Part shown: in pieces, positions 37,088 to 45,775 of the stretch
How the letters are laid out: each line of letters opens with the position of its first letter
Numbering within the stretch: position 1 is the stretch's first letter
Source: Ereboglobus luteus
GTDB lineage: Bacteria > Verrucomicrobiota > Verrucomicrobiia > Opitutales > Opitutaceae
Direction of reading: 5' to 3'
DNA: 64,000 bases
Assembly: GCF_003096195.1 (NCBI RefSeq)
Contig: NZ_CP023004.1
Span: forward strand, 3,018,501 to 3,082,500
Made by a program: the position numbers and the translations under genes
Notes under the pieces: model-generated
What the model was told of the DNA's origin: nothing
The model's database searches: none
Seen by the model: only the letters and a program-made list of their open reading frames with translations

Positions 37088-37185
37088 GTTTGGCGACTCT
37101 TGGATTGCCTCCAATCCATCATCGCGCATTGTTCCTTTAAGAGCTTTTCTTCGCCTTGACTCAGCCGGCCAATCCCTAACCCAAA

Positions 37186-38316
37186 ATGAAATCAAAACAC
37201 CTATCCAACTACCTTCTGACATTCGTGGTGTTTGCGGCGTCACTGATCTCTCCATTAAACGCGCAAAGCGAGGATGAGGCGGCATTGGCAAGAAAGATAG
37301 CCTCGGTTCGAGATGAGTTCAGCACGATGGATTTGGAATATTTTCTCGATGTTTATGTGGCTGGTAAATCGGACCATGAGTTTTTTTTCACTAATATTAT
37401 AAATAAAAAATCGCCTTTGGTTAGACAGTGCAGAATAATCAAACAAACAAGCGACTGGCTGGAGCAGGTGAAGGCTTTTTCCTTGCGAGAGAATGACAAG
37501 ATCACAGTTGGGAAAGTGAATTCTTTATTAAGGGAGATTGGCATGCTCAGAATTGAGCAGGTTGCCCGGGAGATAAAGGAAGACAATAATGTTAATTATC
37601 CAGTTTATACTGGATATTCACGCGAGATGTCAGGAGAGGATTACGACGCGACTATTAAACAATTGGATAAAAATTTAAAACGCGTTTTTAGGATAAAAAA
37701 CACAAATAACAAAATTAATAATTTTTGGAATGTTTTTTTTGACATTAATAAAGAGAAAGAAGAGGTGAAAAAGCTGAATTTAGAGAATCCGCTTAATCCG
37801 GAAGGTATTCTGTTTGAACAGGGGAGGAAAGTCGATAGATTGAATGAGGTCGCATACGGCGAACTTAAGCGAGTTGATCGCATTCGCAGGTATAATTATA
37901 TGACACTGAGCCTTCTTACGGGTGTTCCCTTTAAAGAATTTGACTTGTTGAGCAATTATATCAATGAAGGGAAAATGAAAATAGCGACAATGATCGCCAA
38001 ATTGGACGAGCATGTGGTGTTTTGGGAGGATTTTGTCATGAGGTTGAATGATTTGAACGAAAATCCAACAGAAGAGAAAATACAAGAGTTCGCAGGATTA
38101 ATAATTAAAAACCGAACCAATATTCATTCAAATTATCGGATTTTTTATATAAGATGGGTTGATGTATATAGGAATTGCGTTAAGCCAGTTGTTGAGGTCG
38201 TGACAAAAAAATATTCTAGGATTGATCTTAATGGTGATGCGATAAGGTGGTTCTGGATGTATGATAATTTCGTTAAGGGGCGTCCTCTGTCTAGCGCTGC
38301 CGCCAAAGACCGCTAG
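37186..38316 (+). CDS. AT-rich hypothetical secreted protein
   Basis: The 376-residue protein has a signal peptide ending SPLNAQ (about 28) and is otherwise mostly charged helix with several stretches suited to coiled coils (KEKEEVKKLNLENPL, EGKMKIATMIAKLDEHV). No family was recognised. Base composition is strikingly AT-rich (many AAA, ATT, TTT codons) against GC-rich neighbours, which points to horizontal acquisition. It has its own AT-rich surroundings and no obvious partner gene; the VapBC-like pair follows in the opposite direction. Confidence 0.65.
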   Translation: MKSKHLSNYLLTFVVFAASLISPLNAQSEDEAALARKIASVRDEFSTMDLEYFLDVYVAGKSDHEFFFTNIINKKSPLVRQCRIIKQTSDWLEQVKAFSLRENDKITVGKVNSLLREIGMLRIEQVAREIKEDNNVNYPVYTGYSREMSGEDYDATIKQLDKNLKRVFRIKNTNNKINNFWNVFFDINKEKEEVKKLNLENPLNPEGILFEQGRKVDRLNEVAYGELKRVDRIRRYNYMTLSLLTGVPFKEFDLLSNYINEGKMKIATMIAKLDEHVVFWEDFVMRLNDLNENPTEEKIQEFAGLIIKNRTNIHSNYRIFYIRWVDVYRNCVKPVVEVVTKKYSRIDLNGDAIRWFWMYDNFVKGRPLSSAAAKDR

Positions 38317-38377
38317 GGCATGAGTTTCGCAAGGCATCCGGTTTGCACCGGAACGGCGCACCAATTCATTTTCCCAT

Positions 38378-38795
38378 TTAGTTCACCTTTGCCCCGGCAA
38401 TGACTTCGACTTGGGGGAGTTTGGCGGCGGTGAGTTCGCAAGAGAGCATGGGGAAGGAGGAGGCGTGATATTCGGCGTGGATGAGCCGGTCGGCGAAACC
38501 GGGGTTGGCTCGACCGAGATTGTGTTTTTGCAAGAGCGTGACGGCGGCGGGCGAAAAGACGAAGCCGTTTTCAACGGACATGGCGGCGAGCGCGGAAATA
38601 GCCTCGGATTTTGGAAGTTTGTAATGATGCTGGAGCGCAAAATACGTTTTCGTGACAACCAGATCACTAACCGCGCAGTGCCCGCCAGAGTTGATAATGT
38701 CCATCACGCGGTTGATGGTTTTTTTGGCACGCGCCTCGGGCTCGCCGGTGATCAGGCGCAGGACGACCGAGGTATCACGACCAACGGTCGCTCAT
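38378..38795 (-). pseudogene. PIN-domain (VapC-like) toxin, frameshifted at its 5' end
   Basis: The intact downstream frame encodes a PIN-like C-terminal portion (GGHCAVSDLVVTKTYFALQH, SAAVTLLQ-type helix, GFADRLIHAEYHA). Upstream, in the same frame, DTSVVLRLITGEPEARAKK supplies the expected first catalytic Asp, but there is no start codon in that frame. The ATG overlapping the antitoxin stop (38795) reads MSDRWS and then stops. Two missing bases in G runs would restore MSDRWVVDTSVVLR, so the gene is either broken or carries sequence errors. PIN toxins cut RNA with Mg2+. Confidence 0.7.
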
Positions 38796-39052
38796 CGTTT
38801 GGCGCAACCCTGTTCAATGCTTTTTCGGACAGAGGCCATGTCGTGGCTGGCAACCTTCTCTGCGTAAGGGCGGGCGATGCCGAACCAAGCGGGCTGGGGG
38901 CGGGGCGCCGCTTCGGATGATGGCGAATCGGGCTCATCCAGCCATTCGGAAAACAAGCTTATCGCGATGGCCCTGACGGGTTTGCCGGTAAGCGCGCTTT
39001 TGGCTTTTACCCTGCGATACAGGTTGTCGGGAATATCAAGCGTGGCGTTCAT
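38792..39052 (-). CDS. VapB-like antitoxin
   Basis: The 86-residue protein starts MNATLDIPDNLYRRVKAKSA, a ribbon-helix-helix-type N-terminus seen in many antitoxins; the C-terminal half (QPAWFGIARPYAEKVASHDM) is the likely toxin-wrapping tail. Its stop overlaps the toxin start by ATGA. It probably represses its own operon and blocks the PIN toxin. It is intact while its toxin is not. Confidence 0.7.
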   Translation of the reverse strand: MNATLDIPDNLYRRVKAKSALTGKPVRAIAISLFSEWLDEPDSPSSEAAPRPQPAWFGIARPYAEKVASHDMASVRKSIEQGCAKR

Positions 39053-39279
39053 TGAATACAGGTTGTTGTATTACAGGGTTTCCGTCGAGGTGCGAAAGAT
39101 TGACGTCCTACGGGGAGAATTGCGGTTGGCATATCTGATCGGGCGTAAGGAATATGGCTGACTGGGGTTCGTTGGTGCAGGCCGATTGTCTTGCGCTGTG
39201 CGGTATGGCGCGATGGGGATCGTAAATTTTTTCAAAACATTATTTGCCAACCACACCAAGGCATTTCACATGTTTGGGG

Positions 39280-40368
39280 ATGATCATCGGCATCCCCAAG
39301 GAAATCAAAAATGGAGAAACTCGCGTATCAGTAACGCCCGCGCTTGTCGCGCGGTGCGTCAGTCTCGGAGCCACGGTGCTCGTGCAGAAAGGCGCGGGAA
39401 TGCCCGCCGGGTTTGCCGATGCCGAGTATGCCGCCTCCGGCGCGAAGATCGAATCGAAGGCGCGCACGATTTGGAAAAACGCCGAACTGATCGTGAAGGT
39501 GAAGGAGCCGCTCGAATCCGAATACGGACTGCTGCAAAACGGCCAGACACTTTTCACTTATCTGCACCTCGCCGCCGTGCCAGACCTTGCGAAGGTTTTG
39601 CTCAAGAAAAACGTGCTCGGCATCGCCTACGAAACCATCGAGGCGCGCGACGGCTCGCTGCCACTACTCAAGCCAATGTCGCAAATCGCGGGACGTCTTT
39701 CGCTCCAGATCGGCGCTTATTTTCTGCAAAGCCAGAATGGCGGCTCGGGGGTGTTGCTCGGCGGCGTGCCCGGCGTGAAATCGGGCGCGGTGGCGATTGT
39801 CGGCGCGGGCAACTCCGGCGCGCACGCGTGCCGCATCGCCGCGGGCATGGGCGCGCGCGTCACGATTCTCGACCTCGACACGCGCAAGCTCGACATGATC
39901 GACGACCTGTATCGCGGCGCCGTCACCACGCTTGCGGCGAATCCCGCCAATATCGAGGCCGCCGTGGCCAACGCGGACCTCGTTGTCGGCGCGGTGCTGA
40001 TTCCGGGGGCGAAAGCCCCGGTTGTCGTCACCCGTCAAATGGTGCGGCAAATGCGTCCCGGCAGCGTGCTTGTTGACATTGCGGTCGATCAAGGCGGCTG
40101 CATGGAAACGATCCGCCCGACATCGCACGAATCGCCCACCTACAAGCGCGACGGAGTCGTGCACTATGCGGTGCCGAACATGCCGGCGATGGTCGGGCGC
40201 ACCTCGACAATCGCGCTCACGCAGGCGACGGAGCCGTTCCTTGTGCGCTTTATCGAAAAAGGCGTGAAGTCCGCGATCGAGGAAACTCAAGGCCTCGCCA
40301 AGGGCGTCAACACGCGCGACGGCAAAATCGTGAACACGGCCGTCGCGAAAGCGCTTGGATACGCCTGA
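39280..40368 (+). CDS. ald: Alanine dehydrogenase
   Basis: I start at ATG 39280 ([20 protein letters not shown]), the standard N-terminus. The 362-residue protein matches the usual length. It carries the substrate-binding lysine segment ([14 protein letters not shown]), the catalytic histidine in TYLHLAA, the NAD fold ([22 protein letters not shown]) and the C-terminal [16 protein letters not shown]. It interconverts L-alanine with pyruvate and ammonia using NAD. Unlike its neighbours it has no apparent link to polysaccharide use. The upstream 227 bases, shared with the divergent antitoxin, should hold both promoters. Confidence 0.93.
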   Translation: MIIGIPKEIKNGETRVSVTPALVARCVSLGATVLVQKGAGMPAGFADAEYAASGAKIESKARTIWKNAELIVKVKEPLESEYGLLQNGQTLFTYLHLAAVPDLAKVLLKKNVLGIAYETIEARDGSLPLLKPMSQIAGRLSLQIGAYFLQSQNGGSGVLLGGVPGVKSGAVAIVGAGNSGAHACRIAAGMGARVTILDLDTRKLDMIDDLYRGAVTTLAANPANIEAAVANADLVVGAVLIPGAKAPVVVTRQMVRQMRPGSVLVDIAVDQGGCMETIRPTSHESPTYKRDGVVHYAVPNMPAMVGRTSTIALTQATEPFLVRFIEKGVKSAIEETQGLAKGVNTRDGKIVNTAVAKALGYA

Positions 40369-40472
40369 TAAACCAGTCCGTTTTTCCAACCCCCGCAAAT
40401 CCTGCTCATCCCGCCCGCAATTCCATTCAACGATGGTTTGAGCGGCATGAGTGTCTTGTCCGTGGGAACGGA

Positions 40473-40484
40473 TGTAACGTTACA
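40473..40484. promoter_or_regulatory. Palindromic operator-like site upstream of sulfatase
   Basis: TGTAACGTTACA is a perfect 12-bp palindrome with a central CG, the form preferred by LacI-family repressors. It lies 70 bases upstream of the sulfatase start. Binding is inference. Confidence 0.5.
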
Positions 40485-40553
40485 CGAGTTTTGCTTTGCC
40501 GTTTTATTGCGCGTGTCCACAGGATTTCCTGAAAGGCTTGAACGTTCCCCGAC

Positions 40554-42023
40554 ATGAAAAAAAACGACATATTGAAGGCCGGCGTCATCGCCCTTGCGGC
40601 TCCCTTGTTTACGCAGGCCGGTGCGACTGTGAAAAACATTGTTGTGATTCTGGCCGACGATCTCGGCGTCAAGGATCTCGGTTGTTATAACAAGGGCACT
40701 TTTTATGAGACTCCAAATTTGGACAGGCTTGCCGCGCAGGGCGTTCGCTTCACCAATGGTTATGCGTCCTGTCCCGTGTGCAGTCCCTCGCGGTTCGGTC
40801 TGATGACCGGGCGCTATGCCACGCGCGCCGACGCCACCGACTGGTTTGGCGCGAAGCGCGGCGGCAGATTTCAACCGGCGCAAATGATTCATCACATGCC
40901 GCTGGAGGAGGTCACCCTGGCCGGGCGTTTGCGCGAAACGGGTTACCAGACGTTTTTTGTCGGCAAATGGCATTTGGGGGAGGATGAAAAATACTGGCCC
41001 GAGCACCGGGGGTTCGACACCAATGTTGCGGGTTGGATGCGGGGAAGTCCCGGGAGCTATTTTTCCCCTTACAAAAATCCGCGCCTGCCCGACGGCCCCG
41101 CTGGAGAATTTCTCACGGACAGGCTTGCGAGCGAAAGCATCGCGCTTTTGCGGAGCAGGGACAAGACGCGTCCTTTTTTGCTGTATCATAGTTTTTACCA
41201 AGTGCACACGCCGCTGAGGGCTCCGGCCGAGTTGATTGAAAAATACAAGGCAAAGGCGGAAAAACTCGGTCTTGATCGCGGGGAAGATTTTGGCGAGGAG
41301 GAGCAATCCTGGCAGCGCGCCCAGCCGCGTCGCGTGCGCATTCGGCAAAACCATGCCGTCTATGCGGCCATGGTGGAGAGCATGGACACCGCGGTTGGGC
41401 GGATTCTGGACGAGCTCGGCAAACAGGGCCTTCTGGAAAACACCCTTGTTATTTTCACATCCGACAACGGCGGGTTGAGCACCAGTGAAGGCCACCCCAC
41501 ATGCAATTTGCCTTATCGCGGAGGCAAGGGCTGGATGTATGAAGGCGGGTTGCGCGTGCCGTATATTGCGAGACTTCCCGGAGCGGCGCGCGACGGGCGC
41601 GTATGCGACACGCCGGTGTGCGGCATCGATTTGCTGCCAACCACGCTTGCATTTGCCGGCGCGGCGTTGCCGGCGAATCGCGAGATCGACGGTGTCAACT
41701 TGATGCCCCTGTTGGAAAAAAATGAAGCGCCGGAACGGGATGCGCTTTACTGGCATTATCCCCACTACGGCAATCAAGGCGGGTTTCCCTCCTCGGCCAT
41801 TCGCATGGGCGATTGGAAACTGATAGAGCGGTTGGAGGACGGGCGAGTGCACTTGTATAATTTGCGCGCGGACATCGGCGAAAAACGCGATCTGGCTTCG
41901 CGGGAACCCGAGCGTGTCGCCGAAATGCGTGCGAAACTTCATGCTTGGTATAAACAAACCGGGGCGCGTTTCTTGGAACCCAAGCCCGGCGGTCCGGTTC
42001 CTTGGCGGCCTGATGATAAATGA
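40554..42023 (+). CDS. Exported sulfatase (formylglycine-dependent)
   Basis: The 489-residue protein has a leader ending near residue 23 and a type I sulfatase domain. Metal-binding aspartates appear in VVILADDLGVKDLG. The formylglycine-forming motif is C-S-P-S-R (C76), followed by FGLMTGRYATRA. Further motifs are FVGKWHLGEDEKY and a second metal site TSDNGGLSTSEG. It would remove sulfate esters from a polysaccharide, with an anaerobic or aerobic formylglycine maturase acting elsewhere. Next to a rhamnosidase it may desulfate rhamnose- or galactose-containing glycans; the sugar is not determinable. Confidence 0.9.
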   Translation: MKKNDILKAGVIALAAPLFTQAGATVKNIVVILADDLGVKDLGCYNKGTFYETPNLDRLAAQGVRFTNGYASCPVCSPSRFGLMTGRYATRADATDWFGAKRGGRFQPAQMIHHMPLEEVTLAGRLRETGYQTFFVGKWHLGEDEKYWPEHRGFDTNVAGWMRGSPGSYFSPYKNPRLPDGPAGEFLTDRLASESIALLRSRDKTRPFLLYHSFYQVHTPLRAPAELIEKYKAKAEKLGLDRGEDFGEEEQSWQRAQPRRVRIRQNHAVYAAMVESMDTAVGRILDELGKQGLLENTLVIFTSDNGGLSTSEGHPTCNLPYRGGKGWMYEGGLRVPYIARLPGAARDGRVCDTPVCGIDLLPTTLAFAGAALPANREIDGVNLMPLLEKNEAPERDALYWHYPHYGNQGGFPSSAIRMGDWKLIERLEDGRVHLYNLRADIGEKRDLASREPERVAEMRAKLHAWYKQTGARFLEPKPGGPVPWRPDDK

Positions 42024-42129
42024 TAATAAACATCAGGCGACATTTCCGCACTGTTGAAAAGCAGCGGTAACACGAAACCAAATGATATGTCGGCGATACC
42101 GGACGTCTGTCGCGATATTCCCTTCGCGC

Positions 42130-42143
42130 ACATTTCGAAATGT
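42130..42143. promoter_or_regulatory. Palindromic operator-like site upstream of GH106
   Basis: ACATTTCGAAATGT is a perfect 14-bp palindrome with a CG centre, 42 bases before the chosen GH106 start. It is similar in architecture, though not in sequence, to the site before the sulfatase. Confidence 0.45.
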
Positions 42144-42184
42144 CGCCTTTATACAGCTCGCTTGGCATTGGTGGATTTTTTGCA

Positions 42185-44866
42185 ATGATTCCGGCCATGC
42201 GTATTCGAATTACCCTTTTCATCATCGCTTTGGTTGCGCTCGTTTCCGGCGGGTTTGGCTTGCAATCCGCAGTCAACGCCCAGGTTGCCTGGCCCGAAGT
42301 CACTCGCGAGGCGAAGCCTTGGACGCGTTGGTGGTGGCTTGGCAATGCGGTTGACGAACAAAACCTCTCGCGAGAACTCAAGCTTTTCGCCGAGGCGGGA
42401 CTCGGGGGCGTGGAGATCACGCCGATTTATGGCGCGAAGGGCTATGAGGAGCGTTTCATTCCGTTTCTCTCGGAGCGTTACATCGAGGTGCTCGGCCACA
42501 CAATCAACGAGGCAAACAAACTCGGACTTTCGGTTGACATGGCCACGGGCACGGGATGGCCGTTCGGCGGTCCGCAGGTGCGCGACGAGGACGCCGAACT
42601 CAAAATCGCGTTTGATGCCGAGCGGAAGTTTGCGCCCGTTCCCACAAACTTTCGCGTGAAGCGCGCCGCGCCGGGAGGCGAGGGCTTGGTGATCAATCCT
42701 TACTCGGCCGATGCGCTCGCGCGCTATCTCGCGCCGATTTCGGACGCGCTGGCGAAGCTGCCCGAGGGCGCGCGCGTGCACGGGCAACTTCATGATTCAT
42801 TTCAATACAAGGCAAACTGGGCGAACGAGCTTCCCGCGGCGTTTGAAAAAATGCACGGCTACAAACTTGCCGATCATTCCGCGCTTCTCTCCACGCGCGG
42901 CGCCGGCATTTCCGCGCTTTCGCCCGGGGACGCCGACAAGCTCGCGCGCATTAAATCCGATTACCGCGAAACGCTTGCCTCGTTGCACATGGATTTCGTT
43001 CGCGAGTGGGTGAAGTGGACGCATGGCGTCGGCGGAATCGCGCGCGAGCAGGCCCACGGCGCGCCGGCCAACCTGATCGACCTTTATGCGCTCGCCGATA
43101 TTCCCGAAACGGAAATCTACGGTTCGTCGGTGTTTCCCATTCCCTATTATCGCAATTCCGACGCGACCGGACGCCGTGAGTCGCCGCACCCGCTTGTCAA
43201 CCGCTTCGCGTCATCCGCGGCGCACCTTGTCGGGAAGAATCTCGTCTCTGCGGAAACATTCACCTGGACTCGCGAGCATTTTCACGGGTCGCCCGCGGCG
43301 CTGAAACCCGAGCTTGATCAACTTTTTCTCACAGGCGTGAACCATGTTTTTTATCATGGCGCGGCTTACAGCCCCGCGGACGTGCCGTGGCCGGGCTGGC
43401 TCTTCTACGCCTCGACGCAATACAATCCGCGCAATCCGCTCTGGCCCGCGTTCACCGCGTTCAACACTTACATCACCCGCGTGCAATCCTTCCTGCAAAT
43501 GGGGCGGCATGATAACGACATGCTCATCTACTGGCCCGTTCACGATCTCTGGCATCGCGCCGCTGGCTGGAATCGCAACTTCGGCGTGCACGGCAGGGGC
43601 TGGATGCTCGACTCGCCGACCGAGGAAATCGCGCGCGTCCTCGTTGCGCAGGGGCGCCAGTTCGATTTTGTATCCGACGATCAACTACAAAAAGCGGTGG
43701 CCGACAAAACACGCCGCGCCTTGGTCACCGAAAGCGGGGCGGCCTACAAGCAACTTGTCGTTCCGCCGGTCACGCACATGCCCGTGGAAACCTTTGCCGC
43801 CATCATACGGCTCGTCGAAGCCGGCGCGCAGGTGACCTTCATGAAGGACATCCCTCGCGATGTTCCCGGTTTTGCCCGCGTTGAGGAGCGTCGCGCCAGA
43901 CTCAGCCAGATGCAGTTTGGGTTTCCCTCCTCGTTCAATCCCCGCGCGCCGCTCACCCCCGTGCGCACCATGCGCGGCACCTTTCACGTCATGTCAATGG
44001 AGGCGCTCGAGAAAATGCCCGCGCCGTTTGCAAACCAAGGCCTCGGCATGGTGCGTCGCAAATATGACGGCGGCGAAATCTACTTCCTCACCAACCTCAC
44101 AGGAAAAGCGTTTGACGACATGGTCACGCTGAAGCTCGGACGGCTTCCCTCGCCATCCGAGGCCGAAAATGAAGTCGCCACAATTCACGATCCGCGCACG
44201 GGCACCATCGGCATGGCCGACCTTCATCGTGTTTCCGGAAAAATTCCGCGCACGGAAATACGCCTTCAGCTCGCGCCCGGCGAAAGCCTCATCGTCAAGG
44301 TTGCCCGCGACGGCGCGCGCACCCGCCTCTGGAAATACGCCAAGCCCGCGGGAATCCCCGTGACGATTTCTGACGACCTCGAATGGCGCGTCACGTTCAC
44401 GGAAGGCGCGCCCGCGATTCCGCCAGCCTATGTCACTCGCGAACTCAAGTCGTGGCCGGAGCAGGGGGGGGAGGCCGGGCGCTACGCGGGCACGGCGCGC
44501 TACGAAACGACATTCACGCTGCCCGAGGGCGCGAAATATGACGAATGGCAGCTCGATCTCGGGGATGTGCGCGAGGTGGCGCGTGTTTTTGTCAACGGCA
44601 ATGAAGTCGATTATCTTTGGTGCCTGCCGTTTCGCACACGCGTGGGCAAACATTTGAAGCCCGGTGAAAACACGCTCGCAATCGAGGTCACAAATCTCGC
44701 GGCAAACCGCATCCGCGACATGGATGTGCGTGGCGAACAATGGAAAAATTTCCATGAAATCAATTTTGTGAACGTCCACTACAAGCCGCTCGACGCCTCG
44801 AAGTGGCCGCTGCAACCCTCCGGCCTTCTCGGCCCCGTGACGCTCACTCCTTTGAAATTGGAGTGA
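42185..44866 (+). CDS. Glycoside hydrolase family 106 alpha-L-rhamnosidase-like
   Basis: From ATG 42185 (GGTGG about 10 bases upstream; ATG 42197 is an alternative) the protein has 893 residues, with a signal peptide ending VNAQ. The opening PWTRWWWLGNAVDE and GLGGVEITPIYG are typical of GH106, followed by a TIM-barrel region (LSVDMATGTGWPFGGPQV, HGQLHDSFQYKANW) and C-terminal jelly-roll domains (WQLDLGDVREVARVFVNGNEV). GH106 enzymes cut alpha-L-rhamnose from rhamnogalacturonan with calcium. The acid and base residues cannot be named securely here. It completes the enzyme set needed for pectin backbone degradation. Confidence 0.82.
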   Translation: MIPAMRIRITLFIIALVALVSGGFGLQSAVNAQVAWPEVTREAKPWTRWWWLGNAVDEQNLSRELKLFAEAGLGGVEITPIYGAKGYEERFIPFLSERYIEVLGHTINEANKLGLSVDMATGTGWPFGGPQVRDEDAELKIAFDAERKFAPVPTNFRVKRAAPGGEGLVINPYSADALARYLAPISDALAKLPEGARVHGQLHDSFQYKANWANELPAAFEKMHGYKLADHSALLSTRGAGISALSPGDADKLARIKSDYRETLASLHMDFVREWVKWTHGVGGIAREQAHGAPANLIDLYALADIPETEIYGSSVFPIPYYRNSDATGRRESPHPLVNRFASSAAHLVGKNLVSAETFTWTREHFHGSPAALKPELDQLFLTGVNHVFYHGAAYSPADVPWPGWLFYASTQYNPRNPLWPAFTAFNTYITRVQSFLQMGRHDNDMLIYWPVHDLWHRAAGWNRNFGVHGRGWMLDSPTEEIARVLVAQGRQFDFVSDDQLQKAVADKTRRALVTESGAAYKQLVVPPVTHMPVETFAAIIRLVEAGAQVTFMKDIPRDVPGFARVEERRARLSQMQFGFPSSFNPRAPLTPVRTMRGTFHVMSMEALEKMPAPFANQGLGMVRRKYDGGEIYFLTNLTGKAFDDMVTLKLGRLPSPSEAENEVATIHDPRTGTIGMADLHRVSGKIPRTEIRLQLAPGESLIVKVARDGARTRLWKYAKPAGIPVTISDDLEWRVTFTEGAPAIPPAYVTRELKSWPEQGGEAGRYAGTARYETTFTLPEGAKYDEWQLDLGDVREVARVFVNGNEVDYLWCLPFRTRVGKHLKPGENTLAIEVTNLAANRIRDMDVRGEQWKNFHEINFVNVHYKPLDASKWPLQPSGLLGPVTLTPLKLE

Positions 44867-45036
44867 GATGCGGCGACGCCGCGCGTCATGCCGCGTTCCG
44901 AAATATGGACGCCGGTTGATGCGTTCCAAATTGATGGGCAGCGCCTTGCCGCTTGTTTGCTGGACCGCGACTTTCGAGTTGGCGCAAGTGCGGCCGACTC
45001 GAAGTTTGGAATGCCGAAGGGGCGGAGCGCCGAGAC

Positions 45037-45477
45037 TTATCTTGCGCGCGGAACGATTACCACAGGGCAGGTTGCCTTGCGCAGGACGGTTTGCGTGGTG
45101 CTGCCGATGAGCAGGTCGTAGAAGGCAGTGTGGCCGTGCGAGCCCATCACGATATAATCGGCCTTGTGTGTCTGCGCTTCCGCGAGAATCCCGGTTTGGG
45201 CGGGCCCGCTGATTTGCACGGTTTGCACGTGTTGCATGCCGCGGGATTTCAGTTCTTCGCTGATTTCGGCGAGGCGGCGCGTGGCGTGTTTTTCACTGGA
45301 GGCGATGGTTTCCTGGAAGTTTTCCATCGTGAGACCATAGTCGCTCGTGATGATCAGTGGTTGCACGACATGGAGCAAAACAATGCGCGCGTTCATGGCG
45401 GAGGCGAGGGTGGTCGCCGCTTCGATAACCCCTTTCGTGGCTTTCGAGAAGTCGATTGGAACGAGTATCGTTTTCAT
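45037..45477 (-). CDS. Universal stress protein (UspA family)
   Basis: I start at ATG 45477 (MKTILVPIDFSKATKGVIEA), giving 146 residues, the usual size. The fold has the ATP-binding signature GSHGHTAFYDLLIGSTTQTV (G-x2-G-x9-G-S/T) and ends in CPVVIVP. Such proteins bind ATP and help cells survive starvation or oxidative stress. It is oriented against the flanking + genes and is probably transcribed alone. The 170 bases between GH106 and this gene contain only shadows of open frames. Confidence 0.93.
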   Translation of the reverse strand: MKTILVPIDFSKATKGVIEAATTLASAMNARIVLLHVVQPLIITSDYGLTMENFQETIASSEKHATRRLAEISEELKSRGMQHVQTVQISGPAQTGILAEAQTHKADYIVMGSHGHTAFYDLLIGSTTQTVLRKATCPVVIVPRAR

Positions 45478-45775
45478 GGCGATTTCAGGATACGCGGGAT
45501 TTGTGTTTTGGCCATGACGAAATGATGTTTTCGGAACAAAAAAATGAAAAACACGGGTGTTTCGGATGCGGGTTTTGTTGCGCGTCATTTGACGTTCGTT
45601 TTCTGCCTGCGCGACGAGTTTACCCCCTGATGCGGGGCGTGTATGTTGGCTCTGCATCATGCGACGTCTTCATGGCGGCAGTGGCTCGCTTGTAGTCCAA
45701 ATATTTTGAGGCCATTAAAATGACATGGACATAGCCCGTGTTTTTGAGCAAAACATAGGCCTGTTCCTCAATGAT

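Noticed and set aside
44868-45121. Two short plus-strand frames after GH106
   Set aside because: They overlap the 3' end of the universal stress protein gene and have no motif.
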